A stretch of DNA of 64,000 bases. Origin: CAYRDC01 sp964422925. Lineage in GTDB: Bacteria > Bacteroidota > Bacteroidia > Chitinophagales > S012-47. Where the stretch lies: contig CAYRDC010000005.1 of assembly GCA_964422925.1 (NCBI GenBank), positions 62,001 through 126,000 of the forward strand, in the 5' to 3' direction. Made by a program: the position numbers and the translations under genes. Below, in pieces: positions 37,315-46,199 of the stretch (positions are counted from its first letter, which is position 1; each line of letters starts with the position of its first letter). The notes under the pieces are model-generated. The model searched no databases. It saw only the letters and a program-made list of their open reading frames with translations, and was not told where the DNA came from.

Positions 37315-38506
37315 CCAGGCATTTAACCCTTGGGTTAAAGAACATTACCAAAGCGCTCATACGCCCCATAAAATAGATGCGCGTTCCAAATACCTGTACG
37401 TGCAGGACTCTGCCTTCCAGGGTTATCAGCTTTTCTTCCTGCAAACCGGCATCCGCCTGATCGGTATAAATTCGTTGAATCCGTTTTTTGACAATTTCCA
37501 AAGAATCAGGATGAATAAAATCCATTACATTTTTGCCAAGCAGGTCGTTCAGGTTTTTTCCATCAAATGCCCGGATGGTTGCCTGGTTGGCGTACACTAA
37601 TTTCAGATCCTGGTGCACCAGCATGGGAATGGGATTTAATTCGGCCATGCTCTTAAAGGATTCTTCGCTTAGGCGGTAAGATTCCAGTTCTTTAATCCGG
37701 TGGCTTATTTCAATGGCTGAAAAATTAACAGCCACCACTTTATTGTGCTCATTTTTAACCGGAGCATACGTGATTTCAAACCAGCCTTTCTGGCGGTTCC
37801 GGAAGGTAATTTTCCAGTCAAGATTAAGGGTTTCGCCCTGGAGGCAACGGTTAAAACTTATCCGAAATGGTTCCACTTGTTGTGGCTGCAACAGATCCAG
37901 GGCGTATGCCCCTTTGCGCGGGGTTATTCCCGTCATCCGCTCCGAGTACCGGATAGCCGCCTGATTCAGTTCCAGGATGGTGTAGTCCGGGGCAATCAGG
38001 AAAATCGCGTCCCGGGCATTATCCAGTATGGACCGGAATTTGGCTATGGCATTTTCAGCCATAATCCGGCTTTGCATCAACTCAATTTCTTTCTTTTTTT
38101 GCTCGGAGATATCCTGAAAAGTGCCGTAAATGGAAACAATCTTTCCATTGCGTTTACGGGCCCGCCCGGTGGTACGTATCCAGAGGTTAGTTCCTTTCTT
38201 GGTGATAAACTGCAACTCGAGGTCATAGCTTTTGCCTTCTGACAATAACTTCTCAGCAGCTTTTTTCAATATGGGTTGGTGGGCAGGATGGTAAAATTTA
38301 ATAGCTTCTTCCGGATTGGGCTTATAATCCAGGGGAAGCCCGTGAATCCGGTAGGTTTGCGGTGTCCACAATAATTCCTTGCGTATCAGGTCATACTCCC
38401 ATCCACCAATCCGGGCAATCCGGTTGGTCTGGTCAAGCAAATACTGCATCCGGGTACTTTTCTCTTTCTCCTTCTTCACATCTTTTCCTGAACTCATCAC
38501 ACGCAC
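37307..38506 (-). CDS. PAS-domain protein lacking an output domain
   Basis: The 399-residue protein holds three PAS/PAC modules: about residues 24-135 (IARIGGWEYDLIRKELLWTP to GTFQDISEQKKKE), 150-275 (FRSILDNARDAIFLIAPDYT) and 283-395 (FKSMAELNPIPMLVHQDLKLVYANQA). It ends inside the PAC part of the third module with VQVFGTRIYFMGRMSALVMFF and a short tail. No histidine kinase, GGDEF or HTH region follows. It may be a partner protein or the N-terminal remainder of a sensor kinase. No transmembrane segment is present. A downstream ATG at 38497 is an alternative start. Confidence 0.8.
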   Translation of the reverse strand: MRVMSSGKDVKKEKEKSTRMQYLLDQTNRIARIGGWEYDLIRKELLWTPQTYRIHGLPLDYKPNPEEAIKFYHPAHQPILKKAAEKLLSEGKSYDLELQFITKKGTNLWIRTTGRARKRNGKIVSIYGTFQDISEQKKKEIELMQSRIMAENAIAKFRSILDNARDAIFLIAPDYTILELNQAAIRYSERMTGITPRKGAYALDLLQPQQVEPFRISFNRCLQGETLNLDWKITFRNRQKGWFEITYAPVKNEHNKVVAVNFSAIEISHRIKELESYRLSEESFKSMAELNPIPMLVHQDLKLVYANQATIRAFDGKNLNDLLGKNVMDFIHPDSLEIVKKRIQRIYTDQADAGLQEEKLITLEGRVLHVQVFGTRIYFMGRMSALVMFFNPRVKCLVI

Positions 38507-38694
38507 TCTTTAGCGTCCTGCAAACATCACAAGAAATAAACCGGGAGGTATTGGGATCCGCCAGGGGGAGAATCAGGTAACGGGAACAACGAAGGTAGAA
38601 GCAATTCTTGAAAATTCAAAGCTTACATTACCGTGTTTTCATCGGCCAATTGTGGAAATCGGATACCCGGCCTTTTCATAGGCCGGAATTGGTG

Positions 38695-38702
38695 TATTTT
38701 TG
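38695..38702 (+). promoter_or_regulatory. TAnnTTTG promoter element for prfB (nearly leaderless)
   Basis: TATTTTTG, an exact consensus match only seven bases before the ATG at 38710. A CCGGCC/GGCCGG inverted repeat (38669-38688) lies immediately upstream, in the -33 region. Confidence 0.5.
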
Positions 38703-38709
38703 CAGCGCT

Positions 38710-39799
38710 ATGACGACAGAACAATTCAAATCGCTGGAAGAAAAACTGGATGTGTTAAGGAGGTATCTTTGACGTAGCCGGCAGGCAACAAAAGATCCGG
38801 GAACTGGAAAAACAATCAGCTGAGGCCGGCTTCTGGGATGATCCAAAAGCGGCCGGACAGGTATTGCGCGAAGTCAAATCCCACAAAGTCTGGGTAAAAG
38901 CCTTTGACCGCGTACGGGAAATTGTGGAAGAGTTGGGTGTGTTGTTTGAATTTCAGCAGGAAGGGGAAATTTCCGAGGAGGAGGTTGAGAAAAAATATTC
39001 AGAAGCACGCCAGGCCTTAGAGGATCTGGAATTCCAATGTACCCTCAATGCGGAAGAAGACCAGCTCAATGCCGTGCTGACCATTAACAGCGGTGCCGGG
39101 GGTACGGAAAGCTGCGACTGGGCGGCCATGCTGTTGCGGATGTATATCATGTGGGCGGAGAAAAACCAGATGAAAGTGCAGGAAGTGGACCGCGTGGACG
39201 GTGAAGTGGCAGGCATTAAATCAGCTACTATAGAAATTGACGGGGATTTTGCCTACGGATACCTAAAAGGCGAATCAGGGGTGCACCGCTTGGTACGTAT
39301 TTCCCCGTTCGACAGCAATAAGCGCAGGCATACCTCTTTTGCCTCCGTATTTGTCTATCCATTGGTGGATGACAGCATCGAAATTGAGATCAACAGTGCA
39401 GACCTCGAATGGGATACTTTCCGGGCCGGTGGGCATGGCGGGCAGAACGTTAATAAAGTGGAAACAGCCGTCCGGTTGAAGCACATTCCCACGGGTATTG
39501 TGGTCGAATGCCAGCAGGAAAGGTCCCAGCTCCAGAACAAGGAAAAAGCCCTGAAACTCCTGCAATCCCGCTTGTATGAACTGGAATTGCGGAAAAGGAA
39601 TGAAGAGAAGGAAAAAATCGAAAGCTCCAAGAAAAAAATCGAGTGGGGCTCACAAATCCGCAGTTATGTGATGCACCCATACAAAATGGTCAAAGACCTG
39701 CGAACCGGCTACGAAACAGGGAATGTACAGGCGGTAATGGACGGAAACATCGATGCTTTCCTGAAAGCCTGGTTAATGAAACCTCAAAAAAGCCAGTAA
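38710..39799 (+). CDS. prfB: Peptide chain release factor 2, with programmed +1 frameshift
   Basis: Release factor for UGA and UAA, 362 residues when the shift is made. The zero frame reads 20 codons to TGA at 38770, and the remainder (from GAC at 38771) is in the +1 frame. The shift site is AGGAGG TAT CTT TGA C, the known autoregulatory signal: low RF2 lets the ribosome pause at UGA and slip. The body contains the RF2 codon-reading tripeptide SPF (VRISPFDSNKRR) and the catalytic GGQ (AGGHGGQNVNKVE). Without joining the frames the gene looks as if it started near 38864. Confidence 0.96.
38758..38773 (+). promoter_or_regulatory. RF2 programmed frameshift site
   Basis: An internal Shine-Dalgarno-like AGGAGG, then TAT, the slippery CTT and an in-frame TGA followed by C. 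Spacing and sequence match the conserved prfB recoding element. Confidence 0.95.
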
Positions 39800-39928
39800 T
39801 AAACCCGGGCCGCCTTGCGGAATGGACAATCGTAAGTTTTTCCACAAGAAATATTCAATAGGGTTTTGTTTGAATTTTCCTGGTAAAAACACGATATTTG
39901 CAAGCCAATTCAGAAAAAGGAAAAAACC

Positions 39929-40171
39929 ATGTCAAAAGTTTGCCAGTTAACCGGTAAGCGGCCCATATCGGGAAACCATGTTTCCCACAGTCATCATAAA
40001 ACCAAAAGGCGCTTTTACCCAAACCTGCAGAAAAAGAAATTTTACCTTCCGGAAGAAGACCGGTGGGTGACCCTGAAGGTTTCTACCAGCGCTATCCGGA
40101 CGATTACCAAAAAGGGACTGTCCGCTTACCTGAGGGATTTGAGGAAAAAGGGAATTAAGATTGACATTTAA
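39929..40171 (+). CDS. rpmB: 50S ribosomal protein L28
   Basis: Ribosomal large-subunit protein of 80 residues with the family start MSKVCQLTGKRPISGNHVSHSHHKTKRRF. It has one cysteine only and no CxxC pair, a zinc-independent form. It leads the ribosomal block rpmB-rpmG-DUF4295, eleven bases before rpmG. Confidence 0.96.
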   Translation: MSKVCQLTGKRPISGNHVSHSHHKTKRRFYPNLQKKKFYLPEEDRWVTLKVSTSAIRTITKKGLSAYLRDLRKKGIKIDI

Positions 40172-40182
40172 CGCGTTAAACT

Positions 40183-40368
40183 ATGGCTAAGAAAAAAGGA
40201 AACCGTATCCAGGTAATTCTGGAATGCACCGAACATAAAAAATCGGGTTTGCCCGGCACTTCGAGATATATCACCACGAAAAACCGTAAAAACACCACGG
40301 AAAGGCTGGAGCTCAAAAAATATAACCCGATCCTGAAGAAACATACCATTCACAAGGAAATCAAATAA
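40183..40368 (+). CDS. rpmG: 50S ribosomal protein L33
   Basis: Ribosomal large-subunit protein of 61 residues (RIQVILECTEHKKSG, then SRYITTKNRKNTTERLELKKYNP). It carries one cysteine and lacks the paired CxxC zinc motifs, so it is a zinc-free form. It is two bases from the DUF4295 gene. Confidence 0.96.
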   Translation: MAKKKGNRIQVILECTEHKKSGLPGTSRYITTKNRKNTTERLELKKYNPILKKHTIHKEIK

Positions 40369-40370
40369 TT

Positions 40371-40541
40371 ATGGCAAAAGTCAGTAAAAACGCCCGTACC
40401 GACCGCGGAAAGTTTTCCGGGGGCAAGAACCACGTTAAGGTAATTATAGCTGTCAAATCACCCAAAACAGGTGCCTACACCTTTAAGGAAACCGTGGTGC
40501 ATAAAGATACCGTGGACGAAACCATCAAGAAAAGCAGTTAA
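40371..40541 (+). CDS. DUF4295 family small basic protein
   Basis: A 56-residue lysine-rich protein beginning MAKVSKNARTDRGKFSGGKN. This small family is found in Bacteroidota directly after rpmG and is thought to be associated with the ribosome; its function is unknown. The start ATG lies two bases after the rpmG stop, so co-translation is likely. A terminator follows. Confidence 0.9.
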   Translation: MAKVSKNARTDRGKFSGGKNHVKVIIAVKSPKTGAYTFKETVVHKDTVDETIKKSS

Positions 40542-40571
40542 TTGCGGAACATACCAGCTTAACATAAACAG

Positions 40572-40603
40572 GCTTCTCTCATGGAACGGAGAAGCTTTTT
40601 TTA
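40572..40603 (+). terminator. Terminator after the ribosomal protein block
   Basis: GCTTCTC and GAGAAGC form a 7-bp stem with a ten-base loop, followed by seven T. It separates rpmB-rpmG-DUF4295 from ftsY. Confidence 0.85.
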
Positions 40604-40609
40604 TTTTTG
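40602..40609 (+). promoter_or_regulatory. TAnnTTTG promoter element for ftsY-rimO
   Basis: TATTTTTG, an exact consensus match 13 bases before the ftsY ATG, adjoining the upstream terminator's T-run. Confidence 0.45.
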
Positions 40610-40622
40610 GTAAAATCGGTTT

Positions 40623-41576
40623 ATGGGCTTATTCAACAAAATATTCAGCCGGCAGGATAAGGAAAACCTGGACAAGGGGCTTGAGAAAACCCGGGAGGGA
40701 CTGTTTGGGAAGATCACCCGGGCGGTGGCAGGCAAGTCACGGATTGATGCGTCTTTCCTGGATGAACTGGAAGAAATCCTGATCACTTCCGATGTAGGCA
40801 TCGATACCACCCTGAAAATCATAGTCCGGATTGAGCAGCGGGTGGCCAGGGACAAGTACATCAACACGGCCGAGCTGAATGAAATGCTGCGCGATGAAAT
40901 TGCCTTAATGCTGGAGGAAAATCAATCGGTTGACCAGGAGGATTTCAGCATTCCGGAGGATGTGCGCCCCTGGGTCATCATGGTGGTTGGCGTAAATGGT
41001 GTTGGGAAAACCACTACCATTGGCAAACTGGCCTGGCAATACCGGCAGGCGGGAAAAAAAGTGCTCCTGGGTGCGGCCGACACTTTCCGCGCGGCAGCCA
41101 TCGACCAACTGAATATCTTGGCCGAAAGGGCAGGGGTACCCATCGTGGCAAAGGAGATGGGCTCAGATCCGGCATCCGTGGCTTACGATACGCTGCAAAC
41201 GGCCCGCAGCCGGAATGCGGACATTGTTATCATTGACACGGCCGGCCGTCTGCATAACAAGGTCAACCTCATGAATGAGCTGTCAAAAGTCAAAAAAGTG
41301 ATGCAAAAAGTGATCCCGGAAGCGCCCCATGAGGTATTGCTGGTGCTGGACGCCAGCACAGGCCAGAATGCCCTCGAACAAGCCCGCCAGTTTACCAATG
41401 CCACCGAAGTAACCGGCCTGGCGCTGACCAAGCTGGACGGTACCGCCAAAGGTGGCGTGGTGCTGGGCATTGCCGATCAGTTGCGCATCCCCGTAAAATA
41501 CATAGGCATCGGAGAAAAAATAGAAGACCTGCAGGTATTTAACCGCAGGGCATTTGTCGATGCCCTCTTCAGCTAA
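40623..41576 (+). CDS. ftsY: Signal recognition particle receptor FtsY
   Basis: GTPase that docks SRP-ribosome complexes at the membrane, 317 residues. The short N-domain lacks the long acidic A-domain of E. coli FtsY, as is usual in this phylum. G1 is GVNGVGKTTTIGKLA, followed by AADTFRAAAIDQL, DTAGRLHNKVNLMNEL (G3), TKLDGTAKGG (G4) and the C-terminal GIGEKIEDLQVFNRRAFVDALF. Its stop overlaps the rimO start (TAATG). Confidence 0.96.
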   Translation: MGLFNKIFSRQDKENLDKGLEKTREGLFGKITRAVAGKSRIDASFLDELEEILITSDVGIDTTLKIIVRIEQRVARDKYINTAELNEMLRDEIALMLEENQSVDQEDFSIPEDVRPWVIMVVGVNGVGKTTTIGKLAWQYRQAGKKVLLGAADTFRAAAIDQLNILAERAGVPIVAKEMGSDPASVAYDTLQTARSRNADIVIIDTAGRLHNKVNLMNELSKVKKVMQKVIPEAPHEVLLVLDASTGQNALEQARQFTNATEVTGLALTKLDGTAKGGVVLGIADQLRIPVKYIGIGEKIEDLQVFNRRAFVDALFS

Positions 41577-42910
41577 TGATTATGAGCCTTCGCAACGAAC
41601 CAAGCAAAAAGAAATCTGTTCATGTCGTCACGCTGGGCTGTTCAAAAAACCTGGTCGACTCTGAACAACTGATGCGCCAGTTGCAGGCCAGCGAATTTGA
41701 AGTTACCCATGACGCACCGGAACATCCGGGCGGTACAGTTATCATCAACACCTGCGGGTTTATTGCCAACGCCAGGGAAGAATCCGTAAATACCATACTC
41801 GAATTTGCCAAACTGAAAGAAGAAGGAAAAGTTGACCAGCTGTTGGTGACCGGATGCCTTATCGAACGGTATCGCGAAGAGCTTGAAAAGGAAATCCCGG
41901 AAGTGGATGCCTGGTTCGGAACCGCGCGATTGCCGGAAATCCTCAAATACCTGCAGGCTGATTACCGGCATGAACAGCTTGGGGAACGGTTGCTGTCCAC
42001 GCCCGGGCATTACGCTTACCTGAAGATTTCGGAGGGCTGCAGCCGGACATGCGCTTTTTGTGCGATCCCGCTGATGCGCGGCAAACACCTGTCGCGGCCC
42101 ATCGAAGAAATAGTACGTGAAGCGGAAGGCCTGGCAGCCGGAGGCACCCGCGAACTGATCCTGATTGCCCAGGAACTGACCTATTACGGGCTGGATTTGT
42201 ATAAAAAACGCCTGCTGCCGAACCTCCTCCGAAAGCTCGCCAGGGTGGAGGGCATTGAATGGATCCGCCTGCATTACGCGTATCCGAACGCGTTTCCCCT
42301 GGAAGTGCTGGACGTAATGCGGGAAGAGCCCAAGATCTGCCGGTACCTCGATATTCCCGTGCAGCACGCCAGCGATAAGGTGCTGGCCCGCATGCACCGG
42401 CAAACCACGCGAAAAGAAATAGAATCCCTGCTGAAAACAATACGCGAACGGGTTCCCGGCATAGCCCTGCGCACCACCCTGCTCACGGGCTTTCCGGGGG
42501 AAACCGAAGAGGATTTCCGGGAATTGCTCTCTTTTGTCCGGGAACAGCGATTTGAGCGACTGGGTGTTTTTACTTATTCCCATGAAGAAGGCACCGCGGC
42601 TTATCAGTTGAAGGATGACATACCTCAGGAGGAAAAGGAAAGGCGGGCGGAGGAAATTATGGCCGTTCAGCAGGAAATTGCTTTTGCCCATAATCGGCAA
42701 ATGACCGGCAAAACCCTGCGGATCATTGTTGACCGGGTGGAAGGGGAATATTATGTGGGCAGAACCGAGTACGACAGCCCGGAAATTGACAACGAAGTGC
42801 TCGTTCCCGTTTCGGAAGACTATCTTCGCATCGGGGATTTCGCCCGGGTACGGATTACCGATGCCGCTGACTACGATTTATTCGCGGTTCCCGCGGAACC
42901 CCATGTCTGA
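41576..42910 (+). CDS. rimO: Ribosomal protein S12 methylthiotransferase RimO
   Basis: Radical-SAM enzyme that methylthiolates the conserved aspartate of ribosomal protein S12, 444 residues. The N-terminal UPF0004 domain has three cysteines (VTLGCSKN, INTCGF, VTGC) for one iron-sulfur cluster. The radical-SAM motif CSRTCAFC binds the second. A TRAM domain closes the protein. VTLGCSKNLVDSE identifies RimO rather than MiaB. It starts inside the ftsY stop; a second ATG at 41582 is possible. Confidence 0.96.
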   Translation: MIMSLRNEPSKKKSVHVVTLGCSKNLVDSEQLMRQLQASEFEVTHDAPEHPGGTVIINTCGFIANAREESVNTILEFAKLKEEGKVDQLLVTGCLIERYREELEKEIPEVDAWFGTARLPEILKYLQADYRHEQLGERLLSTPGHYAYLKISEGCSRTCAFCAIPLMRGKHLSRPIEEIVREAEGLAAGGTRELILIAQELTYYGLDLYKKRLLPNLLRKLARVEGIEWIRLHYAYPNAFPLEVLDVMREEPKICRYLDIPVQHASDKVLARMHRQTTRKEIESLLKTIRERVPGIALRTTLLTGFPGETEEDFRELLSFVREQRFERLGVFTYSHEEGTAAYQLKDDIPQEEKERRAEEIMAVQQEIAFAHNRQMTGKTLRIIVDRVEGEYYVGRTEYDSPEIDNEVLVPVSEDYLRIGDFARVRITDAADYDLFAVPAEPHV

Positions 42911-42913
42911 TTG

Positions 42914-44518
42914 ATGAAGGTTTTTAAAATCACATACCGCGAAACAAATGCCTTCAGCCGCCTGGCGTTGGATTACCTTGACCAAAAACCCGGCCTACGG
43001 AAATTATTTAGGTATCTTCCGCAAATCGATTCATTTCAGGAAGTTATCAAAAACCGGTTAGCGCTAAATACAGACCGTGCCCTGCTGGTGAAGACCCTGC
43101 AGGAGCAGTATAATGGTTTGTCGGTTCACGAAGCGGTTGACAGCAACATCCAGCACCTGGAATCGGAAAAAACGTTTACGGTAACTACCGCCCACCAGCC
43201 ATTGCTTTTCGGAGGGCCGATGTATTTTGTAACTAAGATTTTAAGCACGATATCTCTGGCCCGCCACTTGTCGGATGCTTATCCGGATCAGCGTTTCGTG
43301 CCGGTTTACTGGCTGGGAGGGGAAGACCACGACTTCCTTGAGATCAACCACGCGCATGTCCGGGGGAAACGGCTTGAATGGCACATGGAAACCGCCACAG
43401 GGGCTGTGGGCCAGCTGAAAATGGAGGGGGTTCAGAGACTCTTGGATGAATTCCAACAGTTGTTGGGTGAGAGCCCGGCAACCCGGAAAATCTCAGCCCT
43501 GTTTCGGGATGCTTACTCTCCTGAAAATACCCTGGCAGCAGCTACCCGCCAATGGTTGAACGCTTTGTTTGGGCATCTCGGGCTGGTGATCGTGGACGGA
43601 AATTACCCGGCCCTGAAAAAGCAGTTTGTCCCAACCATGCTCCGGGAGGTACTCCATAGGAAAACCCCTCGAGTGTTGGAACCGGCCCTTGCCTTTCTGC
43701 GCGAAAACTATCATGTGCAGGCAAACCCCCGGGAGATCAACCTTTTCTATATGCTGGACGATATCCGTGAGCGCCTGGTGTATAATGAAGCTGATAATGT
43801 GTTTGAGGTTTTGAATACCAGCCTGGTGTTCACCCCGGAAACGTTGCAGGATGAAATCAGTAATTGCCCGGAACGGTTCAGCCCGAACGTCATACTCCGC
43901 CCTTTGTATCAGGAAACCATTCTGCCAAACCTGGCCTGTGTGGGCGGAGGCGGTGAACTGGCCTACTGGCTTGAGCTTAAGGATTTGTTCGGGTACCACG
44001 GGGTTCCTTACCCTGTGGTTTTGCTCCGCGACTCCTTTTTGTTTCTCAACCGACCGGGAACCAAAACCATGGAATCTATTGGTTTTCAACCATCAGATTT
44101 ATTTCTTGACGAGGAAGAGATGATCAAAAAACACCTGAAAACGCTTTCCGGGGAGCAGGTGAATCTCCCGGAGGAGAAGCTAAAGGCCAATGAATTATTC
44201 AATTCCATCCTTAACAAGGCACTGGCCATTGATCTCACCTTAAAACAGCCGGTCGAAGGAGAAAGAACCCGGTTTTTACATAGCCTTGAAAAGCTGGAAA
44301 GCCGTATGCTCAAGGCAGTGAAACGTAAAAATGAAGAAGCCATTCAGCGAATCAGGAATCTGAAACAGCAGGTGATGCCGGATGGAATATTGCAGGAAAG
44401 GCATGAAAATTTTGCCCCGTTTTATACCCGGTACGGAGAGGCATTTTTCGAAATCATTTTAAATAATGCTAATCCCTTGGAGGGTAGTTTTAAGGTGATT
44501 GTGGAAAACTCGTTTTGA
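42914..44518 (+). CDS. bshC: Bacillithiol biosynthesis cysteine-adding enzyme BshC
   Basis: Adds cysteine to glucosaminyl-malate in bacillithiol synthesis, 534 residues, normal length. Landmarks are TTAHQPLLFGGPMYFVTKI, VYWLGGEDHDFLEINHA and VGGGGELAYWLELKDLF, followed by a long C-terminal coiled coil (LEKLESRMLKAVKRKNEEAI). The start is three bases after the rimO stop; a TTG at 42911 is less likely. The window has no close bshA, and the long PIG-L protein at 22.7 kb is exported and not of BshB size, so the other steps lie elsewhere. Confidence 0.94.
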   Translation: MKVFKITYRETNAFSRLALDYLDQKPGLRKLFRYLPQIDSFQEVIKNRLALNTDRALLVKTLQEQYNGLSVHEAVDSNIQHLESEKTFTVTTAHQPLLFGGPMYFVTKILSTISLARHLSDAYPDQRFVPVYWLGGEDHDFLEINHAHVRGKRLEWHMETATGAVGQLKMEGVQRLLDEFQQLLGESPATRKISALFRDAYSPENTLAAATRQWLNALFGHLGLVIVDGNYPALKKQFVPTMLREVLHRKTPRVLEPALAFLRENYHVQANPREINLFYMLDDIRERLVYNEADNVFEVLNTSLVFTPETLQDEISNCPERFSPNVILRPLYQETILPNLACVGGGGELAYWLELKDLFGYHGVPYPVVLLRDSFLFLNRPGTKTMESIGFQPSDLFLDEEEMIKKHLKTLSGEQVNLPEEKLKANELFNSILNKALAIDLTLKQPVEGERTRFLHSLEKLESRMLKAVKRKNEEAIQRIRNLKQQVMPDGILQERHENFAPFYTRYGEAFFEIILNNANPLEGSFKVIVENSF

Positions 44519-44610
44519 AACAAAAAAATCCTGCCGGAAATTTGCTTTTCACAGTATAATTGGTTAACATTACAATCCTTTTGCAAAAAAGCTATTTATA
44601 TGATGAGGGC

Positions 44611-44640
44611 AAAGGTCGGTTTGCAGCCGGCCTTTTCCTT
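44611..44640 (+). terminator. Probable terminator after bshC
   Basis: AAAGGTCGG and CCGGCCTTT pair with one G-T wobble around a seven-base loop, followed by a T-rich stretch. It lies between convergent bshC and lepB. Confidence 0.6.
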
Positions 44641-44653
44641 TTTGTAGCCTGGC

Positions 44654-46189
44654 TTATTTCACAAATTTGAAAAACCGGTTCCAGCGGATTTTATTGAAAA
44701 ACCCTTTTGCCTGGGCATCCCAGCTAAACCACACAAACCATGCTTTTCCGACAATATGGTCTTCCGGCACAAAGCCCCAGAAGCGCGAGTCTTGGGAATT
44801 GTGGCGGTTGTCACCCATCATGAAATAATAATCGTACTTGAAAGTGTATTGTGTGGTTTCCTTCCTGTTGATGAATAACTTGCCATCTTTGATTTCCAGG
44901 TCGTTGTGCTCATATACCTCGATGGCCCGCTTGTATATATAGAGGTTGTGGGGCGTGAGCTCCACGGTTTGTCCTTTGTAGGGTACCTGCAACGGGCCGT
45001 AGTTGTCCAGGTCCCACGGAAATTCATGATAACTGTTCGGGAACAGGATGGCATAGCGGTACACCGGGTTTTGCTCTCCTACCACCCGGTCAACCCGTTC
45101 CACAAAATCGTAGGACTTGATCTTCCCGGCCAGTTCCGCAGTCATGTGGATTTTGTACATAAATCCGTTCAGGCTGTGGGGCGGGCTTAACAGCTCCAGG
45201 TTGGAGGGATCGATATGGTGTTTCCGCAGGAAGTCCTGGGAAAGCTGATGCTTGACAACCACCTGGTAGGAATACTGCATTTGCGGTGGGTTCCAAGCTT
45301 TTTCGCCATTGATGTAAAGCTGCCCGGCTTTTATTTCCAGTTCATCGCCCGGCAGGGCCACACAGCGTTTTACATAGTTTTCCTTTTTATCCACCGGACG
45401 GTAAACCAATTCGTCTTTCCGGTAATTATTGCCCAGCCGTTTCAGGGTATAATAGCTTTGATTTTGCTGGGCTTTGACCACGGTGTCGCCTTCCGGGAAA
45501 TTGAATACCACAATGTCGTTGCGGTGAATTTTGGTTAAACCGGGGAACCGGAAATAGGGCAGCTGCAAGCCGTCCCAATAAGATTTTCCCCCGATCAGGG
45601 GCATGGTATGATGTGCCAGCGGGAAGGCAATGGGTGTAATCGGGAAACGGGCCCCGTAGTGGAATTTGCTCACAAACAAATGATCCCCGATCAGCATGGT
45701 GCTTTCCATCGAGGAAGTGGGGATTTTGTAAGCTTCAACGAAGAATGTGCGGACAAACGTGGCCGCAATCACCGCGAAAATGATGGCATCGGCCCATTCG
45801 CGCCAGGTTGACCGGGTAACCCCGGCATACACGTTGCTGCTGGCCCCTATGTAAGACACGTTTTTGCTGAAACCCAGGAAGGGCAAATAAGCGAAAGGAA
45901 ATAACATGCAAAGAGTTTGCGCGCCCAGGCCGCTTTTACCGAAAGATTTACAAAGCTCCACGAAAATGATAAAAGGCATTACCAGATTTACCACCGGAAG
46001 GATGACCCAGATCAGCCACCATTTCGGTTTGTCAATGATCTCAAGGCAGACATAGTAGTTGTAAAACGGGATGAGGGCTTTCCAGCCGGCTTCGCCTGCT
46101 TTGCGGAACATGGCATACAGCCCTACGTGCATAGCCACGAACATGGCAATGAAAACAGCATAGTAAATAATGGCAACCTTGGGATCCAT
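44654..46189 (-). CDS. lepB: Signal peptidase I with fused N-terminal membrane domain
   Basis: Removes signal peptides from exported proteins. The 511-residue protein is longer than most LepB enzymes. Residues 1-115 form a DUF5684-like unit of four hydrophobic segments with GWKALIPFYNYY. The S26 domain begins near residue 130, with the catalytic serine in IPTSSMESTM (Ser160) and the lysine in YVKRCVALPGDE. The closing box reads YYFMMGDNRHNSQDSRFWGFV. It is last in the parA-parB-DUF5683-dapB-lepB operon. Confidence 0.93.
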   Translation of the reverse strand: MDPKVAIIYYAVFIAMFVAMHVGLYAMFRKAGEAGWKALIPFYNYYVCLEIIDKPKWWLIWVILPVVNLVMPFIIFVELCKSFGKSGLGAQTLCMLFPFAYLPFLGFSKNVSYIGASSNVYAGVTRSTWREWADAIIFAVIAATFVRTFFVEAYKIPTSSMESTMLIGDHLFVSKFHYGARFPITPIAFPLAHHTMPLIGGKSYWDGLQLPYFRFPGLTKIHRNDIVVFNFPEGDTVVKAQQNQSYYTLKRLGNNYRKDELVYRPVDKKENYVKRCVALPGDELEIKAGQLYINGEKAWNPPQMQYSYQVVVKHQLSQDFLRKHHIDPSNLELLSPPHSLNGFMYKIHMTAELAGKIKSYDFVERVDRVVGEQNPVYRYAILFPNSYHEFPWDLDNYGPLQVPYKGQTVELTPHNLYIYKRAIEVYEHNDLEIKDGKLFINRKETTQYTFKYDYYFMMGDNRHNSQDSRFWGFVPEDHIVGKAWFVWFSWDAQAKGFFNKIRWNRFFKFVK

Positions 46190-46199
46190 AAAAAATAGT

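Noticed and set aside
41642..42700. Long minus-strand frame (352 codons)
   Set aside because: Antisense to rimO, which has complete family motifs; no sensible protein similarity.
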